From the NCBI GenBank assembly GCA_012841425.1, contig DUUR01000181.1:1-13639 (forward strand): a stretch of 13,639 bases of DNA, given 5' to 3'. The translations under genes and the position numbers were made by a program. This document shows, piece by piece, positions 1 to 6,962 of the stretch. Positions within the stretch are counted from its first letter, which is position 1. Each line of letters begins with the position of its first letter. Under the pieces are notes generated by a model. It saw nothing but the letters and a program-made list of their open reading frames with translations. It was not told the origin of the DNA and made no database searches. The stretch is from Bacteroidales bacterium. Lineage in GTDB: Bacteria > Bacteroidota > Bacteroidia > Bacteroidales > Dysgonomonadaceae.

Positions 1-65
1 AGATACTTGTCTAAAGAAGCACTTTCACGATTGGTAATCGATTTTGTAATTTTTAATTGTCTCAT
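1..65 (-). CDS. rpoD: RpoD primary sigma factor, N-terminal fragment cut by the window edge
   Basis: The reverse complement of bases 1-65 reads ATG followed by 20 complete open codons, starting MRQLKITKSITNRESASL and then DKY. This is the N-terminal signature I know from Bacteroidetes primary sigma factors, where it precedes the LQEIGRE segment of region 1.2. The rest of the gene lies to the left of the window. The product would be the housekeeping sigma subunit that directs RNA polymerase to the TAnnTTTG promoters seen elsewhere in this window. An AGGA-like stretch lies about 5-10 bases before the ATG, and a Bacteroidetes -7 box lies about 50 bases upstream. Identification rests on only 21 residues, but their order is distinctive. 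Confidence 0.88.
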   Translation of the reverse strand, partial: MRQLKITKSITNRESASLDKY

Positions 66-114
66 CTATATCCTATCCTTCAATAAATATTTCTATCTTA
101 AACGTTTGGGGGTG

Positions 115-122
115 CAAAAGTA
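115..122 (-). promoter_or_regulatory. Putative -7 promoter element of rpoD
   Basis: The minus strand reads TACTTTTG, an exact match to the Bacteroidetes -7 consensus TAnnTTTG, followed by the common CACC context. It lies about 50 bases before the rpoD ATG, giving a leader of roughly 40-45 bases. No convincing TTTG/TTG -33 element lies 17-23 bases further upstream, so the call rests on the -7 match and its position. Confidence 0.55.
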
Positions 123-174
123 CAAAATATATTTGTATTATCGTTTCTAATTCTCCTACACCTAATATATATAA

Positions 175-209
175 CAAAGGAATTTGATGTTTTACACCTA
201 ATCCCTTTG
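175..209 (-). repeat. Inverted repeat between htrA and rpoD
   Basis: CAAAGG at 175-180 pairs with CCTTTG at 204-209. After one mismatch the stem continues with ATT/AAT, leaving a loop of about 15 bases. It is not followed by a T-run on the minus strand, so it is a weak terminator candidate. It could be a second hairpin at the end of the htrA transcript or a regulatory site for rpoD. A 10-bp direct repeat (TACACCTAAT at 157-166 and 193-202) overlaps this region. Confidence 0.3.
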
Positions 210-227
210 CTATAGAAACATATTATA

Positions 228-255
228 TAGTGATTTTGTTAGCAAAAAACCACTA
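228..255 (-). terminator. Hairpin just after htrA, possible terminator
   Basis: TAGTG at 228-232 pairs with CACTA at 251-255. Inside that, TTTTG (234-238) pairs with CAAAA (243-247) around a TTAG loop, with a small internal bulge. It sits 23 bases beyond the htrA stop codon. The stem is AT-rich and the sequence after it on the minus strand (TATATAATATG) has no clean U-tract, so termination here is inferred from position and structure. Confidence 0.4.
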
Positions 256-278
256 ATTAACATTGCTTAACATGGCGT

Positions 279-1805
279 CTATTCTGAAGATAAATCAATT
301 GCTATGTATTGAGTTCTACCATTTGGGTAAAAACCAGCTACCAATAGCACCTTATCTTGCCTGTTTTGAGTTGACGCAACAATACTATTCAAATCATTTT
401 CGCTATTAACGGGCGTATTATTTATTCTCAGTATAATAAATCCTTTATTTATTCCTTCTTTTCTAAATAGACCTCCAGATTCTACGCTTTCAACTTCTAA
501 ACCGCTTGTAATGCCAAGTTTAGATTTTCTCTCTTCAGATATAGGAGCAAATTTAGCCCCAAGTTTATCAAGTGGGTTGGTTACTTTCGATATTTCTGTG
601 TTGCCCTCATCGTTTTTCAGTTCAACATTAAAGTTTTGAGTCTTACCATTTCTTTCTACAGTTACACTTACCACATCTCCAGGTCTGTATCTGTTTAGTT
701 GAACCTGTAGCTCTGCAAAATTATTAATCGGAGCGTTGTTTATTGCAGTTATTATGTCACCCTTTTCCATTCCAGCCGCTTTAGAAGCACTTCGATCTGC
801 AAAGTCATCCACCAAAACTCCTTTAATTTGAGATAGTTCTCTAGCTTTATCAGGATCTTCCCTTCTCACACCTTCAATGTTTTGAACTTGTATTCCTAAA
901 TACGCTCTTTGTACTGTACCATATTCTTTTATGTCAGCAGCAATTTTGCCAGCAATTGAAATTGGAATTGCAAATGCATAACCTGCAAAATTTCCTGTTT
1001 GTGAATATATGGCTGTGTTAATTCCCACTAGTTCACCTCTGGTATTCACCAATGCACCACCACTATTACCTGGGTTCACTGCTGCGTCAACTTGAATAAA
1101 CGACTGTAGTCCGCCACCCATAACATTTCCTCTGTTTTTAGCACTAACTATACCAGCAGTTACAGTTGATGTCAAATTAAAAGGATTTCCAACTGCCAAA
1201 ACCCATTCGCCTACTTTCAATGCATCTGAGTTGCCAAATGTGAGATAAGGGAAGTCTTCTCCTTCTATTTTCAGAAGAGCTAAATCACTTTGCGGATCAT
1301 TTCCTACTACCTTGGCAACAAATTCTCTGTTGTCATTTAACGATACTAAAACTTCATTTGCATTCTCCACAACGTGGTTGTTTGTTATTATATATCCATC
1401 TTTCGAAATAATAACTCCCGAGCCAAAACCTACCTGTTCCCGGGGTTGAGAGGGAGCTCTATCACCAAAACCAAAGAAAAAATCAAATGGGTTTATATAT
1501 TGTTGTCTACTTAATGTTTTTGTTTTTACGTGTACCACACCATCAACCGATCGTTCAGCGGCTTCTGTAAAATCGGGATATCCTTCGGATGTCATTAAGT
1601 TAGTAAGTACTACATTCTTATCCTGATTAAATGAGTTTGAGTATAACCCAATTTCTTCTGATGTAGTATTAGCTTCAGATTTGTCTAAAAAATTAATGTT
1701 ATTTTTGTTTGCAACATTATAACCTAATAAGGTAACAATGGAACTAACAACTGCTATAAGTACTATGTAAAGTACATTTTTTGTTTTACTTGTATTCATA
1801 ATCAT
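279..1805 (-). CDS. HtrA/DegQ-family periplasmic serine protease with two PDZ domains
   Basis: Trypsin-like envelope protease that degrades or refolds damaged exported proteins. Numbered from the ATG at 1805 (508 residues), there is a short cytoplasmic stretch, one hydrophobic anchor or signal segment (about 10-32), then the protease domain with the full catalytic triad: His144 in TNNHVV, Asp174 in SDLALL and Ser248 in GNSGGA. A first PDZ domain follows (about 300-395, around the YLGIQV strand) and a divergent second one (about 420-505). The open frame extends upstream to a TTG at 1832, but that codon lies inside a good -7 promoter box. I therefore prefer the ATG at 1805; an ATG two codons later (1799) is equally possible. 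A single gene flanked by its own promoter and a hairpin, located next to rpoD. Family is certain; DegP versus DegQ role is not. Confidence 0.93.
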   Translation of the reverse strand: MIMNTSKTKNVLYIVLIAVVSSIVTLLGYNVANKNNINFLDKSEANTTSEEIGLYSNSFNQDKNVVLTNLMTSEGYPDFTEAAERSVDGVVHVKTKTLSRQQYINPFDFFFGFGDRAPSQPREQVGFGSGVIISKDGYIITNNHVVENANEVLVSLNDNREFVAKVVGNDPQSDLALLKIEGEDFPYLTFGNSDALKVGEWVLAVGNPFNLTSTVTAGIVSAKNRGNVMGGGLQSFIQVDAAVNPGNSGGALVNTRGELVGINTAIYSQTGNFAGYAFAIPISIAGKIAADIKEYGTVQRAYLGIQVQNIEGVRREDPDKARELSQIKGVLVDDFADRSASKAAGMEKGDIITAINNAPINNFAELQVQLNRYRPGDVVSVTVERNGKTQNFNVELKNDEGNTEISKVTNPLDKLGAKFAPISEERKSKLGITSGLEVESVESGGLFRKEGINKGFIILRINNTPVNSENDLNSIVASTQNRQDKVLLVAGFYPNGRTQYIAIDLSSE

Positions 1806-1829
1806 TGTTTTAATGTTATTCTTTTGTTT

Positions 1830-1837
1830 CAAATATA
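1830..1837 (-). promoter_or_regulatory. Putative -7 promoter element of htrA
   Basis: The minus strand reads TATATTTG, an exact TAnnTTTG match, 24 bases before the ATG at 1805. This predicts a transcription start near 1823-1825 and a leader of about 20 bases. No clear -33 TTTG is present at the usual distance, which would suit an activator-dependent promoter. Repeated TTAAC boxes lie 40-85 bases upstream. Confidence 0.5.
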
Positions 1838-1873
1838 AAACAAATAATGTGCAATCTTTGCTAGTGACATTTT

Positions 1874-1922
1874 ACTTTTAACACTTTTAACTGAATAGAA
1901 TTGGCGTTAACCGCATTTAACC
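1874..1922 (-). promoter_or_regulatory. Four phased TTAAC/GTTAA boxes upstream of htrA (possible operator)
   Basis: The plus strand carries TTAAC at 1878-1882, 1887-1891, 1907-1911 and 1917-1921. The first two belong to a perfect 9-bp tandem repeat (ACTTTTAAC at 1874-1882 and 1883-1891). The last two are a TTAACC pair exactly 10 bp apart. Spacings of 9, 20 and 10 bp put all four on about the same face of the helix, at roughly -55 to -98 from the predicted htrA start site. Such an arrangement suits a dimeric regulator, but this is inference from spacing alone in AT-rich DNA. Confidence 0.3.
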
Positions 1923-1943
1923 CTAAGCCTGACAAAAAGACAG

Positions 1944-3119
1944 CTATCTGCGGTATTTATTTCTCCTGTTTGCGTATTTCTTGAATCTTAAATTGCTAAT
2001 TGGCTGAAGTATATCAAAGAATAACAGGTTAATATTGAATTTTCTCGAATCAAATAGCATACTGTTTTTATTTATTATAAGCAAGAGTGTTACAAAACGA
2101 ATTAAAAATAAAAAGACCGAGAATCCCAATAGTATGTAGTTCGAAAAATAAATTGAAGCTACTATTGAAAATAAAAGAATTAAATAAAATAAATGCTTGG
2201 TAATCGTTTCAAATCCCAGAATGAAATTTGCAGGTCCTTTATAAAATTGTTTTGTATACAGATATTTAGATTTAATAGACCTCCACGTCAAAAAGCCATC
2301 AACACTATCTGTTTCAGTTATACTGTCCCTTGATAACAGAACTTCTGTATTCTTTCTACTAGAAATTCTATTGATATACAAATCATCTTCACCACCATCT
2401 ATACCCAAAACAGACGATAGCCCTTTGTTTTCAAAGAAAAGCTCTTTTTTATATGCCATATTTCTGCCAATACCCATAAAAGGCTTGCCCGCAATGGACA
2501 TGGACAAAAACTTTAAATGATGAATAAGATTATCATAACGTATAAAGTTACCTAATCTAACTCTGTTTGTAAAAACCACTCTACTATATCCCAACAAGAT
2601 GTCTTTACCCTTTGTAAACTCTTTTCCAAATTCTCTGATCCAGTTATTTGAAGTTGGTCTGCAATACGACTCACTAAACAAAACAATATCGTATTTTGCA
2701 GCTTTAACACCCAAGGTAATTGCAAGTTTTTTTTCATTTACTTCATCAGAACCTGCCGGTATAAATGTGTGATATAGTTGCGAGTAATTCTGTTCTGCAG
2801 CTTTAAGTACAACATCTGTATCGTCGGTCGATCCACTATTTACCACAATCACTTCATATACTGGGTAATTCTGATTTAAAAAATAAGGGAGGTTTTTTTC
2901 TAGCTCAAATGAGTTGTTTTTTGATGTAATTATTACAGATATACCTGGCAACTCGGCTTCATCAATATTTCTCTCTTCTCGTTTTTTTTCAAATGCCTGG
3001 GGTTTTCTAAATAAAATTAAACTGTAAAGAACTTGAATTATAAAAAATAAAAGTAGAGAAGCGCCCAGCACTAATTCAACTATTGAGAGCGATTCGAAAT
3101 AAGAGAAGAAAATATTCAT
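1944..3119 (-). CDS. Family 2 glycosyltransferase, membrane-anchored
   Basis: Inverting glycosyltransferase with a GT-A fold; donor and acceptor are unknown. From the ATG at 3119 (391 residues) it has an N-terminal membrane helix (about 13-37), then the GT2 core beginning ISVIITSKNN (60-69) with the nucleotide-binding VVNSGSTDDTD segment near residue 92. The acidic GGEDD motif is at 242-246 and an FLTWR segment near 276-280 resembles the QxxRW region. Two C-terminal membrane helices (about 308-352) and a very basic tail follow. The usual metal-binding DXD position reads S-E-S-Y-C (149-153) instead of the expected T-D-A-D-C. The frame is open to a TTG directly after the lysA stop (3176), but the ATG gives the more usual N-terminus. 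It follows lysA by 57 bases and is probably on the same transcript. A role in a cell-surface polysaccharide is plausible but not shown. Confidence 0.85.
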   Translation of the reverse strand: MNIFFSYFESLSIVELVLGASLLLFFIIQVLYSLILFRKPQAFEKKREERNIDEAELPGISVIITSKNNSFELEKNLPYFLNQNYPVYEVIVVNSGSTDDTDVVLKAAEQNYSQLYHTFIPAGSDEVNEKKLAITLGVKAAKYDIVLFSESYCRPTSNNWIREFGKEFTKGKDILLGYSRVVFTNRVRLGNFIRYDNLIHHLKFLSMSIAGKPFMGIGRNMAYKKELFFENKGLSSVLGIDGGEDDLYINRISSRKNTEVLLSRDSITETDSVDGFLTWRSIKSKYLYTKQFYKGPANFILGFETITKHLFYLILLFSIVASIYFSNYILLGFSVFLFLIRFVTLLLIINKNSMLFDSRKFNINLLFFDILQPISNLRFKKYANRRNKYRR

Positions 3120-3176
3120 ACTTGCAATGAATTTATAAAAAGAGTCTAGAAGTATAAGCGTTTTAGAAAATAACAA

Positions 3177-4334
3177 TTAAAGTAAGTCAGAGTAATACGA
3201 TTTAGGAATATCTCTGCAGTTATATTTAGAAACCATTGTTTCACCGTAAGCACCTGCCGAACGTATGGCAATTAAGTCGCCTCTCTTAGATTGATTAAGA
3301 GTAATATTTTCCCCAAAAGTATCACTCGATTCGCAAATCGGACCAACTACATCATACTTATTGAGGTCTCCATCTGAACTGATGTTTTCTACGTGATGAA
3401 ATGCTTGATAAAGAGCTGGCCTAATAAGATCTGTCATCCCTGCATCAATTATAAGAAAGTTTTTCTGAATACCTTCCTTTAAATATAGTGCACGACTAAT
3501 TAGTGAGCCACAGGCTGCTACTAATGAGCGACCTAATTCAAAATGTAGCGACTGTCCATCCTCAAGTTTTAGGTGCTTATCAAATAGACGAAAATAAGAC
3601 TCAAAATCGGCCATGGGGAAATGGTTTGGATGTTGATAATTTATACCAAGTCCGCCTCCTGCATTAATTATCTCAAGCGATATGCCCTGATCATGAAACC
3701 ATTCTCTCAAAAGTTTTATCTTAACACATAAGTCCTCAAATGAGGTTAAATCAGTAATTTGAGATCCTATATGAAAATGTATACCAATAAGTTTAATGTT
3801 AGGCGAGTTAGAAAGAGTTTTCAAAGTGACTGGCAGATCTTGCTCATTTATACCAAACTTATTCTCATTTAATCCCGTAGTAATATATTTATGAGTACGT
3901 GCGTCAACATTGGGATTAATGCGAAGTGCAACGGATGCTATCTTCCCTTTTTTTGCAGCAAGTTCGTTTAGAACTTCAATTTCTGGAATTGACTCAACAT
4001 TAAAACAAAAAATATCATTGTCTAGCCCAATATTTATTTCTTTGTCACTCTTCCCAACACCTGCAAATGCAATTTTTGAAGGCGAAAATCCACATTCAAT
4101 AGCTTTTAATATTTCATTTCCACTTACACAGTCGGCACCAAAACCTTGCGATGCTATCTCTCTTAGAATACGCGTATTAGCATTTGCTTTAAGTGCGTAA
4201 TGTACATGAAATGGACGGTTTTCAGTCTCCTTAGTTATTGTCTGAAGTGTTTTTTGTAACAACTCCATATCATAATAGTAAAACGGAGTTTCGAGAGATT
4301 CAAATTTATCGTTTGGAAATTTGCCTTTGATCAT
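3177..4334 (-). CDS. lysA: Diaminopimelate decarboxylase
   Basis: Catalyses the last step of lysine biosynthesis, decarboxylating meso-diaminopimelate to L-lysine in the cytoplasm with PLP. The 385-residue protein is a fold-III alanine-racemase-like PLP enzyme. Lys49 in YALKAN forms the Schiff base. HFHIGSQ (186-192) and the phosphate-binding GGGLG (226-230) line the barrel, ELGRS (266-270) binds substrate or PLP, and CESSDTF (334-340) supplies the second-subunit Cys and Asp. A conserved Tyr in GAYG is at 363. The CESSD motif and length favour LysA over arginine or carboxynorspermidine decarboxylases. No lysine riboswitch fits in the 60-base leader, and the aspartokinase gene often found beside lysA in Bacteroidetes is absent here. 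The GT2 gene follows and may be co-transcribed. Confidence 0.93.
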   Translation of the reverse strand: MIKGKFPNDKFESLETPFYYYDMELLQKTLQTITKETENRPFHVHYALKANANTRILREIASQGFGADCVSGNEILKAIECGFSPSKIAFAGVGKSDKEINIGLDNDIFCFNVESIPEIEVLNELAAKKGKIASVALRINPNVDARTHKYITTGLNENKFGINEQDLPVTLKTLSNSPNIKLIGIHFHIGSQITDLTSFEDLCVKIKLLREWFHDQGISLEIINAGGGLGINYQHPNHFPMADFESYFRLFDKHLKLEDGQSLHFELGRSLVAACGSLISRALYLKEGIQKNFLIIDAGMTDLIRPALYQAFHHVENISSDGDLNKYDVVGPICESSDTFGENITLNQSKRGDLIAIRSAGAYGETMVSKYNCRDIPKSYYSDLL

Positions 4335-4368
4335 TTTAATATCAACTAGAGGGTTTTTGTTTTCACAA

Positions 4369-4376
4369 CAAAATTA
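4369..4376 (-). promoter_or_regulatory. Putative -7 promoter element of lysA
   Basis: The minus strand reads TAATTTTG, an exact TAnnTTTG match, 34 bases before the lysA ATG, in the 60-base gap after the miaA stop. The leader would be about 28 bases. No clear -33 motif is present. It implies that lysA and the glycosyltransferase can be transcribed separately from the lemA-TPM-miaA group. Confidence 0.5.
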
Positions 4377-4394
4377 CAATTTTTTTGGTAAAGT

Positions 4395-5309
4395 CTACAT
4401 ACCTATAAAAGAATAAGCTTTTTCTAATTTTTGAAGCATTGTTAAATTGGCATCTATCCAATTAATTTTTATGCCTCTACGTTCCATTCCCCTAAACCAT
4501 GTCATTTGTCGCTTTGCAAACTGATGAATAGCTACTTCCAGTCCTTCATGCATCTCCTTATAACTGATTTTTCCTATAACATATAAAGTGACAAATTTAT
4601 ACTCTAATCCGTAGTAAATCAAGTCGTCAGGCGATACCCCAGAGTTTATAATATTCCTAACCTCATCAATCATTCCTTCATCAATACGTGCTATTAGTCG
4701 TTCACTTATTTTTTTACGACGTAGTTCGCGATCAATTTTTACTCCCATTACACAACTTTCAATAGGAGGAAAATCTCTTTCTGAGGAGTCCTGTCTTGCC
4801 CTAAACTCTTCAATTTCAATAGCCCTTATTGCGCGTTTTTTTGTGTCGGTATCTGTGATATTATGCAGTGATCGATAACCTTTCAATATTTCTGTTAGCT
4901 CTTCAAGCGTTTTGCTTTGAAGTGATTCCCTTAATGTAATATTGGCCGGAACATCAGGCAAATTATAACCTTTAAGCACAGACTCTATATAAAGCCCTGT
5001 TCCACCGCAAAGAATTGGTCTTTTTTTACGAGAAAGAATATCGGCATAAGCATTGTGAAAATCACGCTGATATTCAAAAAGAGTATATTTTTCACCCGCT
5101 TCTCTTATATCAATAAGATGATAAGGAATGGCTTCTCCATTTATAAAATAATCAGAAAGATCCTTCCCCGTACCAATATCCATGTCCCTGTAAATCTGAC
5201 GAGAGTCGGCACTTATTATTTCACCATTAATGCTATGTGCAAGATTAGCAGCAAAAGTAGTTTTTCCACTTGCGGTGGGCCCAAGTATTGTAATTAATTT
5301 ACCCTTCAT
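4395..5309 (-). CDS. miaA: tRNA dimethylallyltransferase
   Basis: Transfers a dimethylallyl group from DMAPP to N6 of A37 in tRNAs that read UNN codons (i6A). The 304-residue protein has the P-loop GPTASGKT at 10-17, the DSRQ motif with the likely catalytic Asp35, GGTGLY at 102-107, the KKRAIRAIE segment near 157-165 and the C-terminal KRQMTWFR at 266-273, all typical of MiaA at about its normal length. The frame continues 70 codons upstream of this ATG, but that extension is an Ala/Glu-rich read-through of the out-of-phase glycine-rich end of the upstream gene and resembles nothing in MiaA. The ATG at 5309 is one base after the TPM gene stop, so the two are probably translationally coupled. 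Confidence 0.95.
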   Translation of the reverse strand: MKGKLITILGPTASGKTTFAANLAHSINGEIISADSRQIYRDMDIGTGKDLSDYFINGEAIPYHLIDIREAGEKYTLFEYQRDFHNAYADILSRKKRPILCGGTGLYIESVLKGYNLPDVPANITLRESLQSKTLEELTEILKGYRSLHNITDTDTKKRAIRAIEIEEFRARQDSSERDFPPIESCVMGVKIDRELRRKKISERLIARIDEGMIDEVRNIINSGVSPDDLIYYGLEYKFVTLYVIGKISYKEMHEGLEVAIHQFAKRQMTWFRGMERRGIKINWIDANLTMLQKLEKAYSFIGM

Positions 5310-5310
5310 T

Positions 5311-6117
5311 CTACCAGCTGCCTCCTGCGCCACCCCCGCCAAAACGTCCTCCACCTCCTCCGCCGAAGCCTCTCCCTCCGAAGCCTCCGCCGCCAAAGCC
5401 GCCACTACCGAACCCTCCGCTGCTTCTACCAGAGCGAGGTGGAAAAAATATAGGTGGCATGTTTGTCCTGTGGTGTCCAGAACCTCCTCCACCACTATTA
5501 TGGTCACCCCCTCCAGCAATTATTATGACTAATGCTATAATAGCTATTATACCAATAATTAAAAATAAAACCGGAAAGCCACCTCCTTCATTTCCATTTT
5601 CTGCTATATATTCTCCCGAAAGACGTGCTATCATCGCATCTATCGCAGCATTTACACCACCAAAATAATCCTCATCTATAAAATAGGGTATCATCTCATT
5701 ACGAACAATTCTACCCGCATAAGCATCATTTATTCTTGCTTCTAATCCATAGCCCGTTGCAATAAACGCTTGTCCTCTACTATTGCCAACCTTTGGCTTA
5801 ATTAAAATCACTGCACCATTATCCTTGCTTTTCTGACCAATAGCCCATTCATCTCCTAGTCTAAAAGCATAGTCCGACGCTGCATAGCCACCCAAATCAT
5901 TTACAGTAACCACATATATCTGTGTAGAGGTTGAGTCGTTATAAGCAAGTAGTTTCTGTTCTAGTGTACTAATTTCTACAGCAGAAAAAACACCAGCAAA
6001 GTCGTTCACCAGACGATACGGAACCATCGGGTCGGGTATGTTTTGTGCAAATGCCCCTGAGGATATTAATATAATTGAGAACAATAGAAGAGTCTTACTC
6101 TTCAATAATAACTTCAT
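5311..6117 (-). CDS. TPM-domain (YgcG-like) exported protein with glycine-rich tail
   Basis: 268 residues. A signal peptide with likely cleavage after AFA (24) is followed by a TPM domain (about 33-170) with family features such as VNDFAGVFS, the YVVTV strand and ATGYGLEARI (119-128). One membrane helix (about 182-201) and a tail of GGFG/GGGG repeats ending in GGSW follow. This matches the YgcG type found in many bacteria and related to TPM_phosphatase (PF04536) proteins. Phosphatase activity is known only for a plant relative, and the bacterial role is unclear. The TPM domain should lie outside the cytoplasmic membrane; the tail's side cannot be told with certainty. It follows lemA by 69 bases, a common pairing, and abuts miaA. 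The tail is locally GC-rich because it uses GGN codons. Confidence 0.88.
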   Translation of the reverse strand: MKLLLKSKTLLLFSIILISSGAFAQNIPDPMVPYRLVNDFAGVFSAVEISTLEQKLLAYNDSTSTQIYVVTVNDLGGYAASDYAFRLGDEWAIGQKSKDNGAVILIKPKVGNSRGQAFIATGYGLEARINDAYAGRIVRNEMIPYFIDEDYFGGVNAAIDAMIARLSGEYIAENGNEGGGFPVLFLIIGIIAIIALVIIIAGGGDHNSGGGGSGHHRTNMPPIFFPPRSGRSSGGFGSGGFGGGGFGGRGFGGGGGGRFGGGGAGGSW

Positions 6118-6186
6118 TTTCTAATTCGTTTTTCTGCTTTTCTTCTTTAAGCACGTTTTATAATCAGGCTTTTAGCAGTGAAGTTT

Positions 6187-6768
6187 TCAGAACTGAACCT
6201 GTGGAGCAGTTTGTGCTTCAGGAAGGGCTTCAAAATAAGCCTTGTTTTCAAACTTAAACCATTTAGCATAAATCACCTGTGGGAATTTCCTAATATACGA
6301 GTTATAATCTTGAGCCAACTGGTTAAATCTATTTCGTTCAACCGAAATTCTGTTTTCCGTTCCTGCCAATTCATCCTGTAATGCTAGGAAGTTTTGATTC
6401 GCCTTTAATTCGGGATAATTCTCTTGAATTAGAAGTAGTCTTCCCAAAGCCTGGCTTAACTGATTTTGTGCCTGTTGATACTCTTGCAAGCTTTCAGTTG
6501 TAAGGTTCTCCGGATTAATATTCGTTTGAGTAGCTCTCGATCTTGCCTCGGTCACTTGAGTAAATGTTTCTTGCTCATGAGTTGCATACCCTTTTACTGT
6601 ATTTACAAGATTGGGAATCAGGTCTGCACGTCTTTGATAAGCGTTTTGCACATTGGCCCATTGAGATGTCACTGCTTCCTGTTTCTCTACCATCCTATTG
6701 TAACCCGAACAGCTCGAGAGAGATAGTGCACCTGCAACTATCAATAAAATGTATAACAAATTTTTCAT
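6187..6768 (-). CDS. LemA-family lipoprotein
   Basis: 193 residues with an N-terminal lipoprotein signal; the lipobox LSSC is at 17-20, so Cys20 would be lipidated and the protein anchored in the cell envelope. The rest is an all-helical LemA domain (PF04011): QWANVQNAYQRRADLIPNLV at about 36-55 is the diagnostic first-helix motif, followed by long Gln/Glu-rich helices (about 65-165). Molecular function of LemA proteins is not established. It is first in a likely lemA-TPM-miaA unit, with a -7 promoter element 36 bases upstream. LemA and TPM proteins are often neighbours, which suggests shared envelope work. Confidence 0.92.
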   Translation of the reverse strand: MKNLLYILLIVAGALSLSSCSGYNRMVEKQEAVTSQWANVQNAYQRRADLIPNLVNTVKGYATHEQETFTQVTEARSRATQTNINPENLTTESLQEYQQAQNQLSQALGRLLLIQENYPELKANQNFLALQDELAGTENRISVERNRFNQLAQDYNSYIRKFPQVIYAKWFKFENKAYFEALPEAQTAPQVQF

Positions 6769-6803
6769 TTCTTTGAATTTTTATTTATTCATTAAATACC
6801 ATG

Positions 6804-6811
6804 CAAATATA
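6804..6811 (-). promoter_or_regulatory. Putative -7 promoter element of lemA
   Basis: The minus strand reads TATATTTG followed by CATGG, an exact TAnnTTTG match 36 bases before the lemA ATG. This gives a leader of about 30 bases. No clear -33 TTTG was found. It would drive lemA, the TPM gene and miaA. Confidence 0.5.
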
Positions 6812-6929
6812 TCCTTTTTTTAGATTGTTTTGTAAATCTCGCTTCAAAATCTATCATTAAAGGGAGTATAAATGAACAGTTATGTTAGCTTTATGGTTTT
6901 AATACTTCATGTGTAAGTGAAATTTTTTA

Positions 6930-6937
6930 TATCTTTG
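6930..6937 (+). promoter_or_regulatory. Putative -7 promoter element of the DUF3078-type gene
   Basis: The plus strand reads TATCTTTG, an exact TAnnTTTG match, 26 bases before the ATG at 6963. It lies in the 194-base divergent region opposite the lemA promoter. No -33 TTTG is visible at 17-23 bases upstream. Confidence 0.55.
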
Positions 6938-6962
6938 TGTTCACGTCTAGCTTTCTATAAAT

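Noticed and set aside
1923..1943. CTGACAAAAAGACAG, a small imperfect hairpin behind the glycosyltransferase, as a terminator.
   Set aside because: The stem is three pairs plus a mismatch and one further pair, with no T-run after it on the minus strand.
3910..4200. 96-codon plus-strand open frame antisense to lysA.
   Set aside because: It lies wholly inside the conserved PLP barrel coding sequence of lysA and has no supporting signal.
4335..4394. Possible lysine riboswitch in the lysA leader.
   Set aside because: Only about 60 bases separate lysA from miaA, with a promoter inside them; a lysine riboswitch needs about 170 bases or more.
5230..5532. 100-codon plus-strand open frame across the miaA start and the TPM gene tail, Ala/Ser/Thr-rich.
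   Set aside because: It is antisense to the GGN repeats of the glycine-rich tail, which remove stop codons; the protein has no recognisable motif.
6872..6916. Short plus-strand frame of 14 codons (MNSYVSFMVLILHV) preceded by an AGGGAG sequence, upstream of the DUF3078-type gene.
   Set aside because: The best promoter for this strand (6930-6937) lies downstream of it, Shine-Dalgarno sites are little used in Bacteroidetes, and so short a frame is expected by chance.
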